Source of the DNA: JAUVXJ01 sp964577995
Lineage (GTDB): Bacteria > Chloroflexota > Anaerolineae > UBA7937 > B3-Chlor
DNA: 64,000 nt
Direction: 5' to 3'
NCBI GenBank assembly: GCA_964577995.1
Contig: CAZOBP010000003.1
Coordinates: 10,464 to 74,463, forward strand
Of the stretch, positions 25,836-33,656 are shown piece after piece; positions within the stretch are counted from its first letter, which is position 1, and every line of letters begins with the position of its first letter. The notes under the pieces are model-generated. The model was not told where the DNA came from and ran no database searches. It worked only from the letters and a program-made list of their open reading frames with translations. A program made the translations under genes and the position numbers.

Positions 25836-26682
25836 CTCCAGTTGCCTCCACCACTTGCCTCACCGACTCAATACCCTCCTTGATGAAGCCATCGCTTGCT
25901 GGGTACTGCGGCGAGTGCTCGAAGACTATGGTCAGATCGTTCCTCCGCCCCGCGAGCACACACCCTAGGATGGCAACCACGTCCGCCCACCCTTCCTCGG
26001 GCAGTTGCGAGGGGTTGACCGGTACGTGGTGGTACTTGCGGTACATCTCCGGCGTTGCGTTGTAGACATGCAGAATGGTCGTGTACGGCGCGAGTGCAGT
26101 GGAGAACTCGAGCGAGTCGAACCCCGAGTAGATAGACATCAGATGCAGATGCCCGATGTCCAAACAGAACTCCAGACGCGGGTGAGCCTCCATCACCTCC
26201 ACGAAGGCCTCGAACTGGAAGAAGTAGGGATTGGGCCCCACATTCTCGAGGACAAAAGGGATGCCTGACTCCTGACTCCACGCCGACAGAAGATCGCAGC
26301 TATTGTGGGCTAGCTCGATTATCGTGTCCTCACTGAGCATGGGCCGGGGCTCCCAGATCACTGAAGGTATGTGCCCAATCACGTACTCCGCACCATACCT
26401 GACCGCGGTCTGCATCGTGCGATACATGGAATCGAGAGTCCGCCAACGTTTCTCTTCATCGGGATCGGTCAGGAAGGGGAAGTCGTCGGATGGCAGGCGG
26501 GGCAACGGGTCGTGGAACCCATAAGTCAAACCCCTGCCCAACGCGAACTCCATGACCAGAGGCAGCGTATCCTCGTCATAGAAACCGATCTCGAGCTTGC
26601 GGAAGCGCCCCAACTCCAGCAGATGGTCCAGCCGCTCCAGATCGGCGCGAATGGACGAAGTAGAGATAGAGAACTCGATCAT
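25819..26682 (-). CDS. Sugar phosphate isomerase/epimerase (TIM barrel)
   Basis: The 287-residue protein is an AP_endonuc_2/xylose isomerase-like TIM barrel. Metal-binding strands are visible: LEIGFYDED, YVIGHIPS, FVLENVGP with its glutamate, CLDIGHLHL with Asp and His, HVYNA and IVFEHSPQ. Family members isomerise or epimerise sugars or cleave AP sites; specificity cannot be told. ATG 26682 is preferred, as the family begins with a strand like MIEFSIST; the longer GTG start is 26700. It is stand-alone, convergent with dtd. Confidence 0.8.
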   Translation of the reverse strand: MIEFSISTSSIRADLERLDHLLELGRFRKLEIGFYDEDTLPLVMEFALGRGLTYGFHDPLPRLPSDDFPFLTDPDEEKRWRTLDSMYRTMQTAVRYGAEYVIGHIPSVIWEPRPMLSEDTIIELAHNSCDLLSAWSQESGIPFVLENVGPNPYFFQFEAFVEVMEAHPRLEFCLDIGHLHLMSIYSGFDSLEFSTALAPYTTILHVYNATPEMYRKYHHVPVNPSQLPEEGWADVVAILGCVLAGRRNDLTIVFEHSPQYPASDGFIKEGIESVRQVVEATGATCRG

Positions 26683-26983
26683 ACGTCGAGATTCTATCAC
26701 AGCTTGCGCTGGAGGGACAGGAAAAGCGTGTTCGCGGCTGAGATGGATGCCCGCCGTTCACGTGAACTGGTCCCGCCGTGAGCGTCTTCTCTCCGCCATG
26801 GACAGACGGAAGGCGTCAAGAAAGCGGGCACGGCCCAGGTGTGCGCGGCCGATCCAGGCCCCAGTCGCCGTGGCCCACCGCTCGATGTGACCTCCTGCGT
26901 GACCTTGCCCGGGCCCTAGACGCCGCTCAGGATGACCTCGGCCCCGGCTCCGCTCTCAATCGCCAACGACCTCACACAAGTGC
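26683..26983. other. Intergenic stretch with no recognised gene
   Basis: About 300 bases upstream of the molybdopterin gene promoter and the isomerase gene. Only short frames without ribosome binding sites or recognisable proteins are present. No RNA gene or repeat was seen. Confidence 0.4.
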
Positions 26984-27012
26984 TTGCCCCAGTATCGTAT
27001 GGGGCTTATAAT
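26984..27012 (+). promoter_or_regulatory. Sigma70-type promoter of the molybdopterin oxidoreductase gene
   Basis: TTGCCC (26984-26989) and consensus TATAAT (27007-27012) are 17 bases apart; CTGGAG and ATG 27045 follow. Confidence 0.62.
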
Positions 27013-27044
27013 CCTGCCCACGAATCTGAACTGGAGTAACATCC

Positions 27045-29051
27045 ATGTGTGCCGAGGCCGCTCGAACCTTCTGTCAGATCTGCCGCGCCGAGTGCGGCAT
27101 GATCGTACACGTTGAAGCTGACAGAGTCGTCCGAGCGGAAGGTGACCCCGAAGACCAATGGAGCCGGGGCAAGCTGTGCGTCAAGGGTCGCCATGCGCCA
27201 CAGATTCTGTACGCCCAGGATCGCCTGCTCCACCCACTGATCAGAAAAACGAAGGGCGGTGCCTTCCAGCGTTCCTCCTGGGAAGACGCGATAGACTTCA
27301 TCGCCGACAAGATGGAGAAGATCAAGGAACGGTACGGCCCTGAAGCCTTGGTCTTCTACCATGGCACCACCGCAAAGGTGCTGGATGAGGCTGTGCTCCG
27401 CCGCCTGGCCAAGCTCTACGGCACGCCAAACGTCACCGGGACCTGGTCCGTCTGCGTAGGACCCAAGATCCTGGCCTACAACAACACCTTTGGCCGCCCG
27501 CCTATGCCCTGGTGCGACCTCGAGAACGCCAGCTACATTGTACTGTGGGGCACCAACCCGCCCGCTACCCACATGCATCGCTATCACGGAATCAGCACCG
27601 ACATCATGACCGCGCGGAGGAGAGGGGCCAGGCTGGCGGTCATCGACCCGCGACGCACACCCATCGCTGTCAAGGCCGATCACTATCTCCAGATCAGGCC
27701 AGGCACCGATCTCGCGCTGGGCCTGGCGATGATCCAGCACATCATAGAGAACGACCTGTACGACAAGGACTTCGTGGCGGCTCACACGTATGGTTTCGAC
27801 CGCTTGGCCGAGCACGTCGCCCCCTACACTCCTCACTGGGCACAAGAGATCACCGATATTCCTGCTGCGTCCATAGAGCAACTGGCGGAGGACTTTGCCC
27901 GCTCCAAGCCCGCAACTCTGGATAGACGGCAAGGAGTACAGCACTGCCGGAACGCTACCCAGACTCTGCGGGCCATGGCCATACTCATGGCCATCACTGG
28001 GAACGTGGATGTGCGCGGGGGGCTGATGCTTACACCCTATCGTAGCCTCAAGAGCCTCCCTGTGCCTGATGACCTTCCCCAGCCAGCGAAAAGCTTCTGG
28101 CGGGACAGATACCCCCTGGCTAGAGACGCCAGCGCCATGCTCCCTGAGGTCATCCTGACCGAGAACCCCTACCCCGTTCGAGGCCTGGTCGTCATCGAGG
28201 GCAACCCCATGTCCTGCTTTGCCAACACGGGCAAAGCACACCAAGCCCTGACCAGCCTTGACCTGCTCGTTGTTCACGACCTATTCATGAACGAGACAGC
28301 CGAACTCGCCGATGTGTTCCTTCCAGCGTGTACCTTCCTCGAGAAGGGAGAGATCAGTGTCCAATCTCTGAGAACAGACTACCCGGTGCGGACCAGGATG
28401 CCGGTGGTCCGGCCCCTTGGCCAGTCCCTTCCCGAATGGAAGTTCTTGTCCATGCTCGGTCAGAGACTGGGCTACGAGCAGTTCTTCCCCTTCATCAGCG
28501 ACGAGGAGGTCATTGAGGCGGTGCTCCAACGAGCAGGCTGGACCGGACACGAGCCGGCCACGCCTGCGGTCAACGGTCGCGCGCTCGAGAAGGGCTTCAC
28601 CACACCCTCGGGCAAGATCGAGCTCTACAGTGCGGCGTTGGAGGAGCAGGGGTTCGATCCCCTGCCCACCGCCCCATTGGAGTGGCCAAACGACGACGCC
28701 TATCCATACTACTTGATCACTGGAGCCAGAGTGCCGCAGTTCTACCACTCCCAGCAGCGCAACATCCCCAACCTTCGCAGGGCGCATCCCGAGCCTCTGG
28801 CCGAGATGAGCCCCACCCTGGCTTCGGACATAGGCGTGAGCGACGGGGACGAGGTGAAACTGGAGACCACGGTCGGCGCTGCTGTCTACAGGGCCAAGGT
28901 GGTTGACGGCATACATCCCCGCACAGTGTCCATCCCCCACGGCTGGACCGGTGCGCACAACGCCAACTGGTTGATCGACGATCTCTCCTGCGATCCTTTG
29001 GCCGCCACACCTCCCTTCAGAGACATGCACTGCCGGGTAGAGAGGCTTTAG
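27045..29051 (+). CDS. Molybdopterin-dependent oxidoreductase (DMSO reductase family)
   Basis: The 668-residue protein has an N-terminal [4Fe-4S] site (C10, C13, C17 in FCQICRAECG, and C in GKLCVKG), the bis-MGD catalytic domain with the GTWSVCVGP segment offering a cysteine ligand, WGTNPPATH, and a C-terminal molydopterin-binding beta-barrel with RVPQFYHSQ and HGWTG. No twin-arginine signal is visible, so it is likely cytoplasmic. No electron-transfer or membrane subunit is adjacent. Candidates include acetylene hydratase-like and thiosulfate/polysulfide reductase-like enzymes; substrate is not determined. The GT-C-like gene starts 7 bases after its stop. Confidence 0.88.
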   Translation: MCAEAARTFCQICRAECGMIVHVEADRVVRAEGDPEDQWSRGKLCVKGRHAPQILYAQDRLLHPLIRKTKGGAFQRSSWEDAIDFIADKMEKIKERYGPEALVFYHGTTAKVLDEAVLRRLAKLYGTPNVTGTWSVCVGPKILAYNNTFGRPPMPWCDLENASYIVLWGTNPPATHMHRYHGISTDIMTARRRGARLAVIDPRRTPIAVKADHYLQIRPGTDLALGLAMIQHIIENDLYDKDFVAAHTYGFDRLAEHVAPYTPHWAQEITDIPAASIEQLAEDFARSKPATLDRRQGVQHCRNATQTLRAMAILMAITGNVDVRGGLMLTPYRSLKSLPVPDDLPQPAKSFWRDRYPLARDASAMLPEVILTENPYPVRGLVVIEGNPMSCFANTGKAHQALTSLDLLVVHDLFMNETAELADVFLPACTFLEKGEISVQSLRTDYPVRTRMPVVRPLGQSLPEWKFLSMLGQRLGYEQFFPFISDEEVIEAVLQRAGWTGHEPATPAVNGRALEKGFTTPSGKIELYSAALEEQGFDPLPTAPLEWPNDDAYPYYLITGARVPQFYHSQQRNIPNLRRAHPEPLAEMSPTLASDIGVSDGDEVKLETTVGAAVYRAKVVDGIHPRTVSIPHGWTGAHNANWLIDDLSCDPLAATPPFRDMHCRVERL

Positions 29052-29057
29052 GAGACC

Positions 29058-30368
29058 ATGCACCGACTCAGAGGCTATGACCACCGCCATGTAGTGCCCT
29101 CTCTCGAGCACGGAGACTCGTTCAAAAGAGCCGTCTTGATCCTGCTGATCCTCGGCGTCCTGCTGAGGATAGCCTTGATGCCCATCGCCTTCCACCCGGA
29201 CCTCTTCTGGATCACGTATCACGCGCAGAACCTCGCCCTGCATGGACAGGTTACGAAAGACCTGTCCGTACAACCGCTCCCTCAGCTTCTCTACGCGGCT
29301 ACGATATTGCTCTTCCAGTCGGTCCTTTCTCCGGCTGAGATCGTGTGGCCTGACGAGTGGGCACTCCTGGATCAGGAGGAATACCAGGGGGCCTTCGAGT
29401 TGCGTATGCAGATCGCCGAAGCGCCTAGGATACACCTTACCCTTTTTGTACTGAAGCTGCCCCACCTGGTATTCGACCTGGCCTCTGCCTTCATCCTCCT
29501 CGCCCTGCTGAGGAGGCGTCCCAGGCAGGCCATCCTTGCTCTTGCGTTCTGGCTATTCAACCCCATTGGCCTGTATGTCTCCTACCTCTACGGACGCTAC
29601 GACGCCGTGGCTGGCTTCTTCGTCCTGTTGAGCCTCTATCTCTTCCAGAGAGTCCGACCCTTCTCTTCCCTTGGTGCACTCGTGCTTGCTTTCGCCAGTC
29701 GGATCATGGACGCGGCCCTGCTGCCCTTCTTCCTCGTGGGCGCCTTCCGACAACTCAGGAGGCAGAAGCGGCTTGTCCTGGGCATGGTGGTCGCTCTGGC
29801 GGTCGTCTTGCTGACCGTCCTATCGGGGGCCATGCCGCGGCTTCTGACGTTGTTGGACCGTGTCCACGGCCAGTTCCTGCTCGCGGCGAAGCTCCCCATC
29901 ATCCTTCACGATGAATTGGTGCTCTTCGTCATCGGCTATGCCATTCTGTTCTTCAGCAGCCTGGAAAAGGACCTGTCCTCATACACGGTGCTGCGCAAGT
30001 ACTCCCTCATGGTCTTCTTGGTTCTGTTCTCCATCTCCTTCTTCAACCCCCAGTACTTCTTCGCACTTCTGCCCCTTCTGGCCTTGGAGATCGCTGAGCA
30101 GCCTGATCTCGTGTGGTTTCATCTGGTCCAGGTTGTGGGCTACGCCTTCTATCTCCTCAACTGGAGCTCGCAGACTACCTGGTGGCTTTTCCTGCCGCTG
30201 AATCCATCCTTCTTCTCACAGCTTCCAGCGCCCGAGTCGATCATTGAGACGTTCATCAACTACAAGGCAGTCATTGCCATCTTCCGGAGCCTACTGACGG
30301 CGGCCTCCCTGTGGATGACCTATCGCATCTACAGAACCCTCGGCACAGGCGAGGAAAAGGTACGCTGA
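29058..30368 (+). CDS. GT-C-like polytopic membrane protein
   Basis: The 436-residue protein has about ten membrane helices. An outward loop follows helix 1 with the acidic residues of FHPDLFWITYH, and YGRYDAVAG occurs after a helix with FWLFNPIGLYVSYL, both typical of GT-C glycosyltransferases acting on lipid-linked sugars. The family relation is to GT87/DUF2029 and PIG-M-like mannosyltransferases at a distance. The ATG follows AGGAGACC. The next gene, a secreted glycosidase, overlaps or abuts its 3' end, suggesting a glycan-related pair. Confidence 0.65.
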   Translation: MHRLRGYDHRHVVPSLEHGDSFKRAVLILLILGVLLRIALMPIAFHPDLFWITYHAQNLALHGQVTKDLSVQPLPQLLYAATILLFQSVLSPAEIVWPDEWALLDQEEYQGAFELRMQIAEAPRIHLTLFVLKLPHLVFDLASAFILLALLRRRPRQAILALAFWLFNPIGLYVSYLYGRYDAVAGFFVLLSLYLFQRVRPFSSLGALVLAFASRIMDAALLPFFLVGAFRQLRRQKRLVLGMVVALAVVLLTVLSGAMPRLLTLLDRVHGQFLLAAKLPIILHDELVLFVIGYAILFFSSLEKDLSSYTVLRKYSLMVFLVLFSISFFNPQYFFALLPLLALEIAEQPDLVWFHLVQVVGYAFYLLNWSSQTTWWLFLPLNPSFFSQLPAPESIIETFINYKAVIAIFRSLLTAASLWMTYRIYRTLGTGEEKVR

Positions 30369-30379
30369 TCGCCAGGGCA

Positions 30380-32152
30380 GTGCGCGCGCAGACGCCCATC
30401 GGAAGCCTACCACTGCTGCTCCTGCTGGCGACGGTGACGCTGGCCCGCCCCTACATCGCTCCCAGCGAGGAACTCTCCGCCTCCGCGTTGCCGCCCATCG
30501 ACGACAAGGCGCTGGGCTCGCCTCCGACGGAAACCACCTGGCACCTCCCCGACTATCCCCTCATCGATGCTATGCGAGAGAGTATCCTTCATACTTTTCA
30601 GCTCTGCGAGACGGAGTTTGAAGGCGCAGACGGGACAGTCACCGGGCTGATGCCGGCTCGGGAGTACGGGATGATCTACGTCCGAGACACCTCTACCATG
30701 ATGCCGGCGGTCTCCTACTTCTATGGCGACGAATACCTCAGAACACCGGTGGAGGAGTTCCTGCGCAGGCAATATGCGACTGCCACCAGCAGCGAGGATG
30801 GGCACGTGCCGGGCGAGGGAGCCATCAGCGGCGTCATAGCGCCTGACCACCACATCGACAAAGCCACGGCTGTCTCGGACGAGGAGGTCCACCTCATCCA
30901 CGCCGCGTACCAGTATCACAAGACGGCAGGTGGCGCCGACTGGCTCCAGAAGAGGTTAGCAGGCGAGACGGTCCTTTCTCGCCTGAATGATGCCCTAGAC
31001 TGGCTTTACACGCACCGGTACGACAGCACTTTCCGGTTGATCAAGAGAGGCCACACCACTGACTGGGGAGATGTGAAGTTCGAGCCCTCCGCCGATCCCA
31101 CAGACCTCGATCCAGCGACGGACCACTGGACGTGCTCCATCTATGACCAGGCTCTCACCTATCGTGCCCTCATCGAGCTGGCCGAGATGAACGAGACACT
31201 CGGTGCCTCTGCGAGGGGCGACGACCTCCGCCACCGCGCGGAGGAGCTACGCCGGGCCACCAACGAGCAACTGTGGAACGATGATGGAGGCTTCTACCTG
31301 CTCCACGTACACGTCACCCCCCTAACCCATCCCTTTCCCGAGGATCAGATGGTCAGCATCTCCAATGCGGTCGCCGCCTACGTGGGCCTCAGCGATCCTG
31401 CGCAGACCGACGACGCTCTGCTCAGCCTGGAGCGTGCACGCCTCTCCGCCGGCGCCAGGAAACCTGGGCTGAGCATCTATCCGCCCTATCCGCCCGGCTT
31501 CTTCGCTCATCCGCAGATGTACAGTGGAGAGTATCAGAACGGCGGCCTTTGGGACTGGTGGGGCGGCGTACAGATGACGGCAGAGTTCGAGAACGGCCAT
31601 TCCACGCTAGCCCGGGCGCACCTCAATCTCGTGGCCCAGGATTGGGCCTTGCACCCACAAGAGATCTACGAGTGGCAGGCCCTGTCCACCGGTGCAGGTT
31701 GGGGATCACACAACTATGGCAGCGGGGCAGCTAGCGTGGGAGAAGCCATCATACGGGGGCTCTTCGGAGTCACCATCGACCAAGACGGGGTCGCCATAGA
31801 GCCTCGACTCTCCAAACACGACGGCCAGATACGCGTCATTCAGCCAGCCACCGGGCTCTACGCCTCCTATGACTACAGGCACGAGCGCGATTTCATCGTC
31901 CTTGACTACGGATCGAACCATCCTGGCCCCATCCCGGTCGCGGTTCTCCTGCCCCGAGGAAGGACGATAGAAGAAGTCTCCATAGATGGTCAGAGGGTAT
32001 TCCACCACATGGAGACCTTGCTCGACGACAGCTATTGCGCTTTCCAGGGTCCCTCAGGAGTTCACCGGGCGGTGATTCTCTTCACGAGTCGGATAGGACT
32101 CGCCGAGTCCCGTACTGCTTCTGGTAGTAGCTACGATACTCGCCCGTCTTGA
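30380..32152 (+). CDS. Secreted six-hairpin glycosidase-like protein
   Basis: The protein (about 590 residues) begins with a signal-peptide-like segment (LPLLLLLATVTLARP) and then an (alpha/alpha)6 barrel resembling glucoamylase/amylo-alpha-1,6-glucosidase and GH100-type enzymes. Supporting motifs are YVRDTSTMMPA, GHTTDWGD, IYDQALTYRALIELAE, NEQLWNDDGGFYLLH and QNGGLWDWWGG. It should hydrolyse a polysaccharide outside the membrane. GTG 30380 is chosen to avoid deep overlap with the membrane-protein gene; GTG 30311 or CTG 30365 (behind AGGAAAAGG) are alternatives. Its 3' end overlaps the convergent rfbB by 71 bases. Confidence 0.75.
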   Translation: MRAQTPIGSLPLLLLLATVTLARPYIAPSEELSASALPPIDDKALGSPPTETTWHLPDYPLIDAMRESILHTFQLCETEFEGADGTVTGLMPAREYGMIYVRDTSTMMPAVSYFYGDEYLRTPVEEFLRRQYATATSSEDGHVPGEGAISGVIAPDHHIDKATAVSDEEVHLIHAAYQYHKTAGGADWLQKRLAGETVLSRLNDALDWLYTHRYDSTFRLIKRGHTTDWGDVKFEPSADPTDLDPATDHWTCSIYDQALTYRALIELAEMNETLGASARGDDLRHRAEELRRATNEQLWNDDGGFYLLHVHVTPLTHPFPEDQMVSISNAVAAYVGLSDPAQTDDALLSLERARLSAGARKPGLSIYPPYPPGFFAHPQMYSGEYQNGGLWDWWGGVQMTAEFENGHSTLARAHLNLVAQDWALHPQEIYEWQALSTGAGWGSHNYGSGAASVGEAIIRGLFGVTIDQDGVAIEPRLSKHDGQIRVIQPATGLYASYDYRHERDFIVLDYGSNHPGPIPVAVLLPRGRTIEEVSIDGQRVFHHMETLLDDSYCAFQGPSGVHRAVILFTSRIGLAESRTASGSSYDTRPS

Positions 32153-33107
32153 GCTTTTCCCACCACTGGCGGTTCTCGGCATACCAACGCACAGTCCCCT
32201 CGAGTGCCTCTGCGAAGGCATGGCGCGGCCGCCATCCCAGCTCACGGATCTTGCTGGAATCGAGAGAGTATCGCCGGTCGTGCCCGGGTCGATCCTCGAC
32301 GAAGTGGATGAGGCTCTTCGGCTTGCCCGTCTTCTCCAGGATGCCCTCCGTGAGTTCGAGGTTCGTCAGTTCGTGGTCGCCACCGACGTTGTACACCTCG
32401 CCATCCTGGCCCTCGTGCAGCATCAGATCGATCGCTTCACAATGGTCCAGAACGTACAGCCAATCCCGGACGTTCAGTCCATCTCCGTAGAGCGGCAGTG
32501 GCAGGTCATCTAGCGCGTTGGTGATGAAAAGGGGAATCACCTTTTCAGGATACTGATAGGGACCGAAGTTGTTGGAGCCGCGCGTAATGACCACAGGAAC
32601 GCCGTAGGTCACGTGATAGGCGCGACACAAAAGGTCGCCCCCAGCTTTGGTGGCCGAATAGGGACTGTTGGGGAGCAGATTGTCAGTCTCCACCGACGAC
32701 CCTTCGGTGACGCTTCCGTATACCTCGTCCGTAGACACGTGGAGCATTCTATGTAGTCCGAACTTCCTGACGGCCTCCAGTAACACGTGTGTGCCGTAGA
32801 CGTCCGTCTGGATGAAGCTCCCCGCCTCATGAATGCTGCGATCCACGTGTGTCTCGGCCGCGAAGTTGACTATGGCCTCGATATCGTGTTCTTGAACGAC
32901 TTGGTCGACCAACTCCATGTCGCAGATGTCGCCGTGGACGAAGCCGTACCTCCGGTCATCCGCCACATCCCGGAGGTTATCCAGATTGCCGGCATAGGTC
33001 AGCTTGTCCAAGACAACGACTTCGACGTCCGGACGCTTTTCCAGAACGTGGTGCACGAAGTTGCTGCCGATGAAACCGGCACCGCCCGTGATCAATAGGC
33101 TCTTCAA
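32082..33107 (-). CDS. rfbB: dTDP-glucose 4,6-dehydratase
   Basis: The 341-residue short-chain dehydrogenase-type enzyme converts dTDP-glucose to dTDP-4-keto-6-deoxyglucose, the second step towards rhamnose and other deoxysugars. NAD-binding TGGAGFIGSNF, AETHVDRSIH, the STDEVYG segment with the catalytic Asp-Glu, the YSATK catalytic tyrosine-lysine and RGSNNFGPYQYPEK are all present. It is the last gene of the leftward polysaccharide operon that also has rmlA. rfbC and rfbD are not in the window. Confidence 0.95.
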   Translation of the reverse strand: MKSLLITGGAGFIGSNFVHHVLEKRPDVEVVVLDKLTYAGNLDNLRDVADDRRYGFVHGDICDMELVDQVVQEHDIEAIVNFAAETHVDRSIHEAGSFIQTDVYGTHVLLEAVRKFGLHRMLHVSTDEVYGSVTEGSSVETDNLLPNSPYSATKAGGDLLCRAYHVTYGVPVVITRGSNNFGPYQYPEKVIPLFITNALDDLPLPLYGDGLNVRDWLYVLDHCEAIDLMLHEGQDGEVYNVGGDHELTNLELTEGILEKTGKPKSLIHFVEDRPGHDRRYSLDSSKIRELGWRPRHAFAEALEGTVRWYAENRQWWEKLKTGEYRSYYQKQYGTRRVLSDS

Positions 33108-33143
33108 GATCCGAGACCTCCCTCAAGTGAGAACCGGACAGAG

Positions 33144-33395
33144 CTACAGCCTGGTGCCTCGACGGGTGTAGGCCTCCCTCATCATGTCCCTCACGTCCTG
33201 CAAAGTCAGCAAGTACGTCTCGGTCTTCTTCTCGCCCCGAGGTCCGCCCGTACTGGACTTGCCTTGCAGGATCAAGCCATCCTCCGTTTCGATGATTCGG
33301 ACCTCCGTGAAGCCATGTTCGTCGACGTAGTGGCCGATCGTCCTCAGAACATCCTGGTAGTCTGTCTTGAGCATGCCCTGGAAGAGCTTCTGCAT
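33144..33395 (-). CDS. Small conserved-looking protein, paralogue of the gene at 33428
   Basis: The 83-residue protein has an amphipathic helix (YQDVLRTIGHYVDEHG), two strands (EVRIIETEDGLILQGK), a variable loop with GEKKTET and a C-terminal helix (LQDVRDMMREAYTRRG). The adjacent upstream 75-residue protein has the same layout and several identical positions, so they are tandem paralogues. I do not recognise a named family. Position inside the polysaccharide operon, between the radical SAM gene and rfbB, suggests a role there. The ATG is preceded by GGTAGGATAG. Confidence 0.7.
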   Translation of the reverse strand: MQKLFQGMLKTDYQDVLRTIGHYVDEHGFTEVRIIETEDGLILQGKSSTGGPRGEKKTETYLLTLQDVRDMMREAYTRRGTRL

Positions 33396-33427
33396 CTATC
33401 CTACCTCTCCAAGCCGGCGGATTCTCG

Positions 33428-33655
33428 TCACAACTCGCGTATCATCTGATCCAGTTCTTCGTGGCTCAGCACCCTGGTTCTCGAGACCAGGTTGAAGGCA
33501 TCTCGCGTACTCAGCAGGGCTCGGCCCTGTAGCACTATGCCTCCCTCAACCTCCAGGATGCAGACGTCGCGCAGCCTCTGTTTCTCCGCGAGGCGGCCTA
33601 TAGCTTGGAGGGCCCGCTCGTAGTTAAGGCTCTTGGCCCCTGGTGGGCTCGCCAT
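33428..33655 (-). CDS. Small conserved-looking protein, paralogue of the gene at 33144
   Basis: The 75-residue protein aligns with its downstream neighbour: YERALQAIGRLAEKQ, then DVCILEVEGGIVLQGRA, then a variable loop and the helix HEELDQMIREL. No named family is recognised. ATG 33655 is preferred because GGAGGGAGTAAC, which includes the stop codon of the radical SAM gene, is its ribosome binding site; the two genes are separated by one base, so translation is coupled. The longer frame to 33682 lies inside the upstream gene. Confidence 0.7.
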   Translation of the reverse strand: MASPPGAKSLNYERALQAIGRLAEKQRLRDVCILEVEGGIVLQGRALLSTRDAFNLVSRTRVLSHEELDQMIREL

Positions 33656-33656
33656 G

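Noticed and set aside
27006..29465. Two long minus-strand frames (423 and 394 codons) opposite the molybdopterin enzyme and GT-C-like genes
   Set aside because: The sense strand carries clear conserved proteins; the antisense products have no motifs and low-complexity composition.
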